Of a stretch of DNA of 64,000 bases, positions 1-36,700 are shown piece by piece (position 1 is the stretch's first letter; the number at the start of each line of letters is the position of its first letter). Both the position numbers and the translations under genes were made by a program. The stretch is from Scortum barcoo (Eukaryota; Chordata; Actinopteri; Centrarchiformes; Terapontidae). The notes beneath the pieces were generated by a model that did not search any database, was not told the DNA's origin, and saw only the letters and a program-made list of their open reading frames with translations. The stretch is taken from assembly GCA_023238725.1 (NCBI GenBank), contig CM041550.1, positions 4,349,044 through 4,413,043 of the forward strand, in the 5' to 3' direction.

Positions 1-510
1 GCAAAAATATATAAAATAGAGCAACTAAATCAGAAGTGTGTTTCTGTTAAAACACATCTGTGACTCTGAAGAACTTTACAAAAAGCCTGAAAAAAGGACG
101 CATACATGTAAACAGTGTTTTCAGAATTAGCCGGCTTAGCGTGGACGTGGTGCCTGTGAAGAATGTGAAGGACAGCCCGAGGCCTCTTCCTGTTTCCGTT
201 TCACGCTACGCTCCCACACTTTGTGGCAAACATAATGTGTGTATTCTGACACCGGAGGTTGAATGGGCCTCTGTTGTGTTTACATCACAGTGTCGATCAA
301 AAGATGAATGCTTTTTTGTTTTTTGGGTTGGTTGGTGTTCCCCCGTTCACGCCTGCAGGGGCAACAAACAAAACCCATCCAACCCCACCAAGTCATCTTT
401 CAGGTGTTTTCTTATTGATACCACAGCTTTATTTCAGACATCACACTGAGCTGGATGATATATGTCTGTCTATTTCAACATCAGAAAGTGTGAGATTCAT
501 CACCTCCTTA

Positions 511-547
<37 letters not shown>

Positions 548-629
548 ATTCAGTGAGTGACAAAGGAGGTCTTCATACCCAGCTCCTATATCAAAGAACT
601 GTATGCATCAGCAGTTAAATGGCAGCTCC

Positions 630-665
<36 letters not shown>

Positions 666-848
666 GATGTGTGTCTGTTAGTCTCTGGGGCTGAGATACC
701 AGAAAGATACCAGAGGGTTTAAGAAGGTCACACACAAAAACACACTCAGAGGTTTTGATCTACAGATAACCAATTTGCAGCCACTTAGGACACACACAGT
801 CGTTCAGGTGTGTCTCACACACACACACACACACATCAGTAGCCTTAC
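1..848. other. Last visible ABCB6 intron (part)
   Basis: No coding exon recognised. It holds two TG tracts (514-545, 632-662) and one CA tract (816-834). The ORFs here are shadows of the repeats and lack any recognisable protein motif. Confidence 0.6.
514..662. repeat. Paired (TG)n microsatellites
   Basis: Two TG dinucleotide tracts (514-545 and 632-662) separated by about 86 bases of ordinary sequence. Confidence 0.95.
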
Positions 849-25888
<25,040 letters not shown>

Positions 25889-28800
25889 CTGAAGAAGATC
25901 AGAAGAAGAAGAAGTCGGCCAAAAATCTATCCCACTGATCAGATTTGATGTACACTAACACTATTGTAAACGTTTTTATGTGGTATATTATCAATTATAC
26001 TGTGTTCCTATATCTATAAAAATAAATGGCATTTTTTTGTTTGTGTAAATATATATTGACCTTGAACCCCTTTTTACAGCACAAGAACCCAAACAGAAGT
26101 TCATTTTTTATTTTTTTTGTGCAAATACTGCTGGGAGGCCACAGCCAATAAATCATAGGCCAATAGAGAGCACTTGTAAACATGTATGTTGATTTGTGAT
26201 TGACAATTTCCAAAAATTTGTGTCTAATGAACACAATGCTGTCTATTCCTGCTGTGGCCATCCAACATGTGGGAGCGCACTAAATGCACATTACACAGGT
26301 CGTCTTTAGAGTCAACATCTTCTGGCAACAACAAGTGAATGAACGCGTGGGTGAGAAAATTTAGAAAAAACAGCATCTTTACACATCTTTACATCTCCTA
26401 GTTTTATAACACAAAATGTAAAACAGGGCTCCTCAAAAGCCACAGTGTAATCGAGATATAAGCAAACTTTAATATGTGACCTCCCTTTTAATGCTACCAC
26501 ACTGTATGAAAGTGGATTTTATGATAGTTATAGAAGCAAAAACATGCATAAACTATTTCCAGATGATAACAACTTTTTCTTTTTCTGTCATCTCACAAAG
26601 AGGCTTCACCGATGACGAGTTCAGAATCTTTGAATCTGTCTGTCATCTGAAATGTAAAATAAAGTTGTTACCTCAACATTTATGACTCCTTTTCCTCCTC
26701 CTCCTCCTCGTCCTCTCTTTACGGTGACGTCTGCCATCTGATTCACCTCCTATTTTATGTTTCTGTATGTTTCAGCAGCAGTGCAACAAGCCGCACACAC
26801 ACATCTTACTTACGGGATTATCTGCAAATATTTCATTAACCAGAGCTGAACTGGTGGCTGAGAGCTGAACCTGCTGTGATGGACACAGTGGACACACACA
26901 CACACACACACACACACATTTCTGTTGTGTTTTGAGCTTGTAGCTGTGGTCAGCAGTTTGCTTTGAAGGGGAGCTGTGTGTGTGTGTGTGTTAAAGAGAG
27001 AGGTGTGTATGTGTGTGTGTGTGTGTGTGTGTGACAGGGTCATTACACACAGTGAATAAAAGTAACATGATCATAAGGTGGTGATCAAACTGTTTAATTA
27101 TAAATCAATATGTCACAAACATGTTTTTTTTGCGGCTTAATTGAAGTTAATCAAAAGTTGAAACTGGCTTTCTACAACATGTTTTATCTTTTCTTACTTG
27201 TTCTGCTGCTTTTAAACCTGCAGACAGAAAAGAAAGACATCAACAAATCTTTGGTGAAACATTTTATAAAAAATAATTTTGAATGGATGTTACTGCTCCT
27301 TCATTTTTAATGAAGCTGTAACAGAAATCAAAGGTAGATGACACATTATTCTTTCTCATTATCATTGTAATTACAGCTCTAAATCTCACAGTTTATACTT
27401 TTAAAATCTTTAAATTTTTTTATTTACTCTCTGTATTCATTTGACTAAACAGCCCTGCCTGATCAAATTGAACAAAATCAGTCTGATGCCGCAAAAATAA
27501 TATTAAATATCAATTTGATCATCAGGTAAAGCTGTTAAAGCCAGTTGTTTGTCCTTATTGTGTCGACTCTCCTCCACATACCCGTCACTTTATAGTTTTA
27601 ACTCAAAGAATGCAAACTGACTTAACATCTCAGGGAGGCGGTTTGGTTATAATCTGCTAAACTGTTGACTCAAGCTTCTTAAAACTACTTTAAACTAGCA
27701 TCTTAATTCCAGTTTAAAAATGTTCAGAACATGTGAATGGATTTAGCTTTTCTATAATCTTACTTTATAATCTTCATAAAGAGGTGGCAGTGAATGAGAC
27801 AAAAGGAGAAAGAAACTACAAACAAGCAGGTTCTTTATTAGTAAAGAGTAACAAACCAGCAGGTTGGATGGAGTAAGAAGAGGCAGCCTATACAGAAGAG
27901 CGCTGCTTCACATCAGCAACATGAAGCCATCAGCATAATGTTTCTCTGTGGACAAAGCTCAGCATGAACACGATCAGGACGCAGCACAGACGAGCATTCA
28001 ACGGGGTGCAGCCGCCACGGTGCTACGCGGCTCACCAAGCCATGACAGATGCATTGTGGGATTGGGACTGAGTCGGCAGCGGGAGGGTCGGTCTGAAGTT
28101 TTGAGTCTTTGGAGAAGAAGATCTAAGGCTCGGTGTGACACGTCAGTATAAAGTAGTTAAAATGAGCAACATCTTTACCAGCTGCAACATAAATTAATGC
28201 ATCAATTATTATAATTCAATTAAATATTATGCAGGATATTGTTCAAATGGGCTATTCTGCATTTACTTTCTGAACCTCTACTATATTTTTATTCTAACGC
28301 TTCACTTAAGTTAAATTTTGAATGCATTTACAAAGACTGTCTGAGGAAACAAAAACATCTCAGCCAAACTATTTAACCAGCAGTGATCAGATTTAGTTTT
28401 TTTGGTGGAGTTTGGGTACAATTACATCAGTCTGTATGTCATTATAATCCACATGCTGGAAAATGTGTGAAAAAACAAATGTAAATTAGGTCTTAATTCT
28501 TGGAAACATCATTGGAAAAAGTCTAGAAGCTGACTTTTAATTTTCATTTCTAATTTCTGCACACTACAATCAGGACTAAAGAGGTTTTCACTTCTAAATA
28601 TTCCCTTTAACCCAAACCTGAAGACAAAATGTGAATTAAATAAAAGCCTCCTATCTGGAAACATCTTGACTTGTTGACTGTAGGACTTTCCTTCAACACA
28701 AAAAGACTAATGCGATGTCTTCTTTACTCTCTTCCATTGGAGACTGAAGCTCAAAGATAAGCTGAGGTTTAAGTTTTACACCTGGGTTTTACACTGAGGA

Positions 28801-31800
28801 TCCAGGTGAAGACCAGAGGGCAGAAAGTGAAGTGACAAGATCAGTGGAGATTACCGCTTACGGTTGATCCCTCATGATGAAGTTTCACATGGTATAGACA
28901 ACAACAGATCGGCTCTGTTCCTCAGAGAGTTAAAAGAAGCCTGTGTGTAGGTCAAACCCGGGTTAAGAGAACAGCTGAAATAAACCAGAGTGTGAAGCTG
29001 TACTAGTTTATATACTGTACACCAATAACGCATCACCAAATTTTAATATTTCTACTGTCAGTTCAGATCCAGAGGAGCAGGCTGGGAAATCATTTGCAGA
29101 GTCAAAGACTTAGAAATAAAACTCCAGAGGTTGTTGATAGATGGTCGTCTTTGCATAAGACTATTAATTTTAACAGGACTTCAGTAAAGCTTAAATATTT
29201 AGCTGCTGAAGTGGTACGTGCCCTGCAGGCTGGGTTATAGCTCATGTAGACCCTGAGTGCTACGCTAAATACTAAAATGCAGAGCGCAGATATTGAAAGA
29301 GTTGAAATGTAAAAGAAAGAGTAAATGAAGGGCTCAGGCTCTTTAACAGATAAAGTCCTCTCTGTGATTGTTACCATGAGATCTGCTGCAGCAGAAACAG
29401 ACCTGCGACCTGCTTATGGACCCGAAACTGCAGCAGCTGAATTCTGATCATTATTGGTTTTCTTTGTAAACAACAACATTTACTTTCTTTAGATGTTCAG
29501 GATCAACTCAGGTCGGTAGCAACTGATAATTACTAAAGATTTGTGGTTTTATCGTGCAGTTAAAGCGAGCATAAACTAAAGGCAGTGAGACAGTTTGTAG
29601 TTTTTTTTCAGAAGCAGCCATGTTGACTCAGCACCAGCATGGTTGCCATAGTAAACGGTCATTTTTCATGTCGCCCAGGCTGCGGTCTGTTCACGAGACA
29701 AAAACTCTGAATCTCCCAGCTAACGGGCGGTGAGGCTGCAAAGTATGGAGGCCCAAAGAGTTCAATATATGATCAATAAACAAGACCTCAAAGAATATGG
29801 ATCATATGAGTAAATACAGACAAAGCAAGCAAAAGTTCTTAAAACTCTTATTTCATCTTGCTTCTTTTTCACAATAACAGGGTTTATTTCTCAACTTCAA
29901 ATTTAATTTCAACATTTGTACTTTTGAATAGTCTGATTTTATTTTTTGTTGCCATTTCCTTATCTCTTTTATTTCATCTCACTTTCCCACTTTTTTCTGT
30001 TTCATTGTTAAATTACATAATTTGTCTGTATTTGTTCATATAATCTAATTTATTTATCTAATGTTGAGTCCTTTGAGTCTCCGTAAAAAAGACCAAGATT
30101 AAATACAACTGTTTTTTTTGCTGTGTTGGAACTAACGTAGTAACATTTTTTTCAATATTGATTATAGATATTTTTCTTAATGAAAGGATTCATTCATTTT
30201 TTCAGCACTAATGTGATCAACAGCACTCTGCCATGTCAGATAGTTAGTCGATAGCACTTTTCATATTATTTTCAACCATTTCACACAAAGCTGTTCTGTG
30301 TATTAGGAGATGATTAAACATTTTAAAATGAACGCTGTGTAATGTTTACAGAGTATGTTGCCATGCTGATGAGATAACTGTACATCAGACCCCCTCAGGG
30401 TACAGAGATCTTTTTGTTTGCTTCAAGTTGGGAAGCTGAAATTTACCAACAAGTCCCTGCTGAGAAGATGAAACTGAGATGAAACTAGTTTCACTGGTAC
30501 CTGAATAGATCTCATTACAGCTGCACTGATAAACACAAACCGTCACACTTTACAGGGACGTCGTCGTATTAAACATCATAAAGGTGAAATATGCTCGTAC
30601 ATAACATCTGCACCATTCTGCATCCCCGGGCTGCATGAAAATAAATGCTAGCTATCGTAGTTTGCTAAATGCTTGCAGGGGGAGGCGGATTTAGGGATGC
30701 AAAATGGCCGGCACTGTGAGGGGGAAAGCATTTGGTGAAAGCGGAGCACAGCACTTGTGATGGCGGAATGACATTCTACAAGAAATTACATTCATCAGTA
30801 GAAACAGGACAGTAAATGGACTCCTCCATCTAAATCCAAGACCAACTCAGCAGCCACATGAACTATTTTACAAGCGGACAGGACGCTATGGTCGGTTACT
30901 TGCCACAGTGGCTGGTAGACAAATATACAAACGAAAAAAAAAGAAGTTTCAGGGTGGAGTTCATCTCCTACCTTTAACACCAAATGTCACAGGTTTTTGT
31001 TCTAGAAACAGACAGATCTCTAACCTGATTTCTAAAACATCCCTGGTGAGCTTACATGCAGGTTTTTCCCTGATTATTCTACTTTTTTGTAAACTACTGA
31101 AGCATTTCTTGGACAAAGTACCTGTAAACAGTGATAGGAAGAAATTAAAGGTGTAGTACAGGGAGGATTTCAGTCTCTGTGGTGTCTTTTCATGTGTTCC
31201 TGTGTAAGGTCCAGTAGTTATTCACTGATTTTTTTCCATCTTCCGTGTGGTGATGCTGCCGGCTCCAGCTGCCCATTTTAACCCAGTTCATCGTGACTGT
31301 TCAGTCCGGCACAGTTCAATATGGATTGATCGGTGATTGGGTGTAAACTCCAACAGTTCACTACAACACTATTCACAACGTAAACTCTGATTCTGCTAAA
31401 GTCCAGTTCAGCTCAGCTCTCTTTAGTTCGCTTTGATTCTGTCAACTCCACTTAGTCCAGGTCACCATATTGCAAATATGATTTCACACTCAAACCTCAG
31501 TCCTGGAATAAATAAACATTCAATAAATTAAAAAGGTATATCACAGCAAGGTTCAGTGCATGGAAACCATAAAGATTTCTATGTTGGTGGTTTAAATGTC
31601 CAGGTAACTGTCAGAAAACATGTGAGCACGATCCAGAAATCCTCTGCAGTGACAAGTTGTCTGTTACGCTTCATACCGAGACAAGAAGAGCAAAATTTCC
31701 ATTTTCCATCCAGGTTTCATGCTTTCTGTTGTTAAAAACATTTTTACTGTTTTCCTGCAGTATGTGGAGAGGATCAAACTAAAAGCTGATTTTTTTGGGG

Positions 31801-32819
31801 ATAAGTGAGCAGAATTTATGTTAGATTTTTGTTTTAAGTTCTTGGGGATGTGGACTAATTCAGTGAAGATACTGCACGAGGCAGCCTTCAAATAAAATGC
31901 AGCGACTATTCTGCTCATCCTGTCAGCGTGCCAATGGGCGAGACACTGATCCACAACAGTAGCACAGAACAGGTTCATTTTTCTCCTCTAATGTGTCTGT
32001 TAGCTGTGATTAGTCAGTCAGGTTTGGACTCCTTAACCATTCATGTGAATTCCTCCTGTTTCTAATTCAAATCATACTAGATGACGACAAACGCATCGTC
32101 AGTTTTGTCACAGTGCATGAAACCAACCTGATGACATCCAGGCAAAATATCACTGTCTGTCAAAGCCTGCCCTCTAGTGGGCAAACACTCAATAAAACCC
32201 CTTTAATGTTTCTGAGTTTACTTTCAGCTCTGTTTGCTATAACATGTCAGCTGTGTGGTAAAATGCCTCTCGGTGAGAAGGATCCTGCTGGCTAGCTGTC
32301 TAGTGAGGTTAATCTCTGCTGGACTCAGACCTGCCCCGGTGTTCCCGAGTAGCCTCATCCTCAGGTGCATCAACATGTCGGGCACTTGACTCCAAAATCA
32401 TCTGTCCCTGGAAAAATAAGCATTACAAATATAAATAAATATGTTGCCGTTGTGTTTGCTGACGGTTTTCTAAATGCTCACTCTCTCAACTTTGGGGCGA
32501 TTTCTTTGGGTTCTTACGGGGCGTCTAAGCAGTTTTTTGTTCATGTGTAATGGTTGATAATGGTGGAAGTGAACGAAGATCAGTGTGTTAGTAGGTGATT
32601 AAATATTGTACAGCCATGAGTTTCAGTTTCTGTTCATCTGTTTCTGCTTGTTTGATCTCGCACCTCTGGAGGGATTCAGGCACCAAATCACTTGTCCACT
32701 CACACATTTATAAATACTAAAGATAATTAAATGTTTAAAACATATTGTATAGTTATTCTGGGTGCCCTGAGGGGCCACAGGTGTTTACTGAGTGCTCAGA
32801 GGCTCCGTCACAGTGTTTC
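25889..32819. other. Region between ABCB6 exon and kalirin stop codon
   Basis: 6.9 kb that should contain the 5' end of ABCB6 (TMD0 exons, promoter) and the kalirin 3' UTR. I could not find a TMD0-like exon on the minus strand: no long hydrophobic frame with a phase-0 donor. Repeats present: CA/TG tracts at about 26891-26918 and 27002-27034, and a family B fragment at 28140-28320. Both genes run leftward, so the kalirin 3' UTR must begin at 32819; its end was not determined. Confidence 0.6.
28140..28320 (-). repeat. Family B repeat fragment
   Basis: Contains ataaagtagttaaaatgagc, accagctgcaacataaatta atgcatcaat and cttcacttaagttaaatttt. This parallels 22440-22610 (agctacagcattaaagtaat, atgcatcagt). 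Confidence 0.55.
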
Positions 32820-33382
32820 TCACATGCTGCTGCTCACCAGCCCTTTGATATTAGTGATGGGCCGGACATCGTGCAGCTGCCTCCTCCTGTCAATGAACGT
32901 GGCCAACCGCGTCGTGTCCAGCGGCGTCTTTGAGTACTCCCCGCCATGCACGCCCCCGCGACCCACCCATGGGTGCTGCAGACAGGAGGTGGCGCTCGGC
33001 CTCTTCCTGGGATCCTGCTGCAGCACCGAGGACACAAAATCCCTCGCCGCCTGGCTCACATCTTGGAAGTACTCGTCCGGGAAGCAGAAGTCCAGGCGGC
33101 AGATGTTGACGCAGGTTTCCTCCGGCGATTCATCCAGGAACGGGGAGACGCCACTGAGCATCCGCATCACGTAAGCCAGCCAGACGCCGACGCTCTCACA
33201 CGTCTGTCCATCGTGGCGACGGAGACCGGCGCCCCGCGGATGAGCTCGGGAGCAGCGAACTCTGGGTTTCCAAGCAGGAGGTGGACGTACTGGCGGTGGG
33301 CGGACAGCTGGACGGCATCGCCGAGGTCGATGAGCTTAATGCTCGGCGTGGGAGTGTGGAGGTCGACCATGATGTTCTCAGG
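32820..33382 (-). pseudogene. kalrn: Kalirin last coding exon: kinase C-lobe, internally frame-broken
   Basis: Acceptor cctgcag. The first part [40 protein letters not shown] matches human kalirin. Around 33160-33215 the frame changes: one frame ends at a stop near 33167, while another resumes [40 protein letters not shown] and [16 protein letters not shown] to TGA 32820-32822. The segment is about 17 nt longer than expected from the human DxWSxGVLTYVMLSG. DFG is DLG (DLE in human kalirin). Tagged as pseudogene because the frame cannot be read through, although the gene as a whole looks active. Confidence 0.75.
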
Positions 33383-33705
33383 CTGCAGGAGAGACAAACA
33401 CAACTCAAAAACAGACAGAAGCTCCTGATTTTATTTCATATGTGATTCTTTAAAAAGCAAAATGTCAGCTGTCAACTGATAACAGCACAGACACAAAGAA
33501 TAGAGATAAAACTCGAGTCAGTCTTTATTTATGCAGCACACACACACATTTGGTTCTCACCTTCAGATCCAGGTGGGCCACTCTGCAGGTATGAAGGTGC
33601 TGAAGGGCCTCCAGTGTTTCTCTGATGAAGAACGCCACCTTCTCTTCCATCAGCTCATCGTGGGCTAGGCGACGAGGTAATCGAGCAAACGTCCATCCTC
33701 CAGCC

Positions 33706-33750
<45 letters not shown>

Positions 33751-36700
33751 CCCCACAAACAAATAAAGAACCTTTAGATTAAGATTAAATAATCAGCTGG
33801 CTGTGCGTATTATGATATCTGATCAGCTGTTTGCAGCTACATCTTGTAAGAGTTAAAAGACAAAACAGAAAAGTTCTCAAGAGCTGATAAATTAGAAAAC
33901 TCTGTCTTGTGTTCAGTTATAAAGAGGAAAAGTTTCAGTGTCAACATACTGTATGGTTTGATATCTAACAGTTGACAGGCTTCATCTCAGGAGTGGTGCA
34001 GAGTAGAGACTAAAGTAAAGACAGTTAACTGTGCAGCAGTATCTCGGTTTCAGACTCACAGCTCCAGGATCAGCATCAGAGAGGTGGGAGACTCGTACGT
34101 GTCCAGCAGCGCCACCAGCTGGTGATTCTGTACGTGCAGGAGGACGTCCGCCTCGTGTGCCACCTGCTCCTTCTTCTGCATCTTCTTACTCACAAACTTG
34201 ACGGCAACCTGAGCAGAAAGAAAGCGAAAAGTTATAGCACGCTGCAAGACAAGGCAATGCAACAGAAATTAGCAAACTTCAAAGTGAAGTGAACTTATTT
34301 CTGCTGTGAGAGAAATAAATTCAATATTTCAACCTGAAACACAAACTTCACTGAGATCTGGACTGCACAAAAATAAACATATATATAAAGATCTTTACTT
34401 TACTTTAAAATAAACCTCACTGCAAAATGAAAAAAAATAAGTGCAACTGAAAACACATAAAAAGGCCCAACTTCAATTTCTAACAGCCTTAATGTCAGCA
34501 AATAATTAAAAAAAATAACCTAAAATACAAAAACGAAATAAAATTTGTTTCAAAAGTGACAAACTAAAATGTCCTTGCAATCTTAAATATGAATGTTACT
34601 GCAAATAAGTACACAAAAATAGATGTTGTAATAACTTACAAACATCTATCTGCAACCTGAACAACCTGAGCAATGAAAAACTGCACAGACTTTACAGCAG
34701 CATCAATTTAATTAACAAAACTCAGTGATGACCTACCTCTTTCTTTGTAGACTTGTTGAGACATTTTCTCACCACTGAAAATCTTCCCCTGGTGAAAAAA
34801 AGAGCAAAGCAGCAAAGATAAAAAAAAGGCAGAATTAAAAAACAGTCTGGCCTGAAAATCTTTCAACATTTTGAAAGTCAGCGACTCGTGAAGTTTTACC
34901 TTCCGATCTCACAGATCTCAGAGAAGGTCGACTCAAAGTTTTCTTTCCACTGGATCCCCGTTCCATCGTACCCAGAGTCTGGACGGAGAGAGATCGAAGG
35001 ATTAACTTTCTTTTTAAAACATTTCATGATCTTTTTATTTTTTCTTCCATCATCAGTCATCTCGTGTCCCACATTTTCCTGTCGTGGTGTAACTGAAGCT
35101 AAAGTCTGCAGAAATTAAGATCTTCAGTCTAACAAAACATGAACATGGCCTCACTGTATGGTGTTTTACTGCATCTATTGATAGTTTGACATTTTGTCAC
35201 TTTCTTTCTGAGATTGACATGAAAAGACTGATATCAGTCTCTTATCTGTCTGTGTGTATCTTAGCATAAAGACTTAAAGAACGGGGAAATGTTAGCCTGC
35301 AGCTCCCCAAAATCAGAAGTGGTTGTTTTTACATTTTTAGTTTATGTTTAAACAAGACACACTTTTTAAATAAGAGAGCATTTGATGTGTTGGTCGACAT
35401 ATTTTTCTTCATCTTTAAAGCACAGAGACGAGATATTGGTCTTCTCATTCTCAGAAAACAAGCAAAAAAACAAAAAACAAACAAACAAAAAAACTATTTC
35501 CCAAAAAATTCTGTAGGTTTTCTGTGGGTTTTTGTGCATACATTAATGTGTGTGTGTGTGTGTGTGGACTTACTGCTGCTGGGCAGTGTGACCATATTTG
35601 AGGGCTCGGACGGCGGGCCGACCCCCCAGCGGTTGGAGGCTCTCACTCTGAACTGATAGTGACCTCCGGGGATCAGAGAGTCGATCTGAACACACTCCTC
35701 TCGGGTGCTGGCCACCTGCTGCCACAGCAACGAGTCTGAGGGAGAGCGAGGAGGAAAGGTTAAGAGTCTTAAAGAAAAGAAAAGAAAAAGAAAACGACAT
35801 CCTCAGTTCAGCTGGTCATTGATGATCCCACACAGACAAACACACCTTCCTGTCTGTACTCTACAGTGTAGCTGCTCACAGCACAGTGAGCGGATGAAGC
35901 CGGAGGCGGCCAGTGGATCATCACCGCCGTGCTGCTGGCCTCCTGAGCCACCGGCCTCCCGGGGGCTGCTGGGATACCTGCAGGAGACAGAGGAAACAAA
36001 TGCAAAGTCAGTGCAGCTGTTCTGAAATTCAAACTAAAGTCCCACTGCAGCATTACACTTAATTAACCGCACAGTGCTGAGAAGGGTTGCTGCTTCATTA
36101 AGGTGAAATGCTCCTTTAAATCCAGGTGTGTTACCTTGCACTTTAATGGAGGCGGATGAGGAGGCTGAGCCGTGATCGTTAACAGCGACACAGGTGTAGA
36201 TCCCCGTATCCTGAGGCATCAGATTACAGATCTTCAACAAGATGTCACCTGTATCCCTGGAGAGGAGGAGAAGGAAGATGATGATGGAAAGCATGGCAGG
36301 AAAGTGAAAAAAACTGAACCCAGTGGAGGAATAATCGATATAAAAGGAGACACACACACACGTGTGCACTCGGCGTTACCTGATGTCTATGGTGAAGCGG
36401 CTGTTGCTGGTCACCAGGTTCTGGTCCGGGCCCTTCAGGGTGACGGAGGGTTTGGGGCGTCCACAGACTTTACAGCAGAGGACTACAGTCTCACCGAAAG
36501 CACAAGCAACGTCTGACAGAGGAACGAGGAACTCTGGAGCCACTGCACACAGGAAACAACAGATTTCCTCACTTATGTTCACTCACTTTATAGACTTTAT
36601 ATTATGATGGAATATTTGAACTTCAGATAAGAGCAAATAATCCTCATTGAGCCATGTGGCAAACACTGTGGCCTTCTGGTTTGTGAAAATGATTTCATCC

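Larger units (their letters stand above)
33383..35573. other. Kalirin introns between kinase exons
   Basis: Four introns around exons 33561, 34060, 34737 and 34900. Contains the CA tract 33708-33746 and part of a family A repeat (35150-35390, inverted). Confidence 0.7.

Noticed and set aside
27948..28151. GC-richer plus-strand frame that could be an exon
   Set aside because: Arg/Ser-rich with no recognisable similarity and no flanking splice consensus. It more likely belongs to a dispersed repeat.
29102..29377. Hydrophobic minus-strand frame as a candidate ABCB6 TMD0 exon
   Set aside because: The hydrophobic run is single and unlike TMD0, there is no phase-0 donor in place, and no family motif is present.
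35574..36542. Assignment of the right-hand gene to TRIO instead of kalirin
   Set aside because: A FnIII domain lies between the Ig and kinase domains, and linker sequences ([32 protein letters not shown]) match kalirin; TRIO lacks FnIII.
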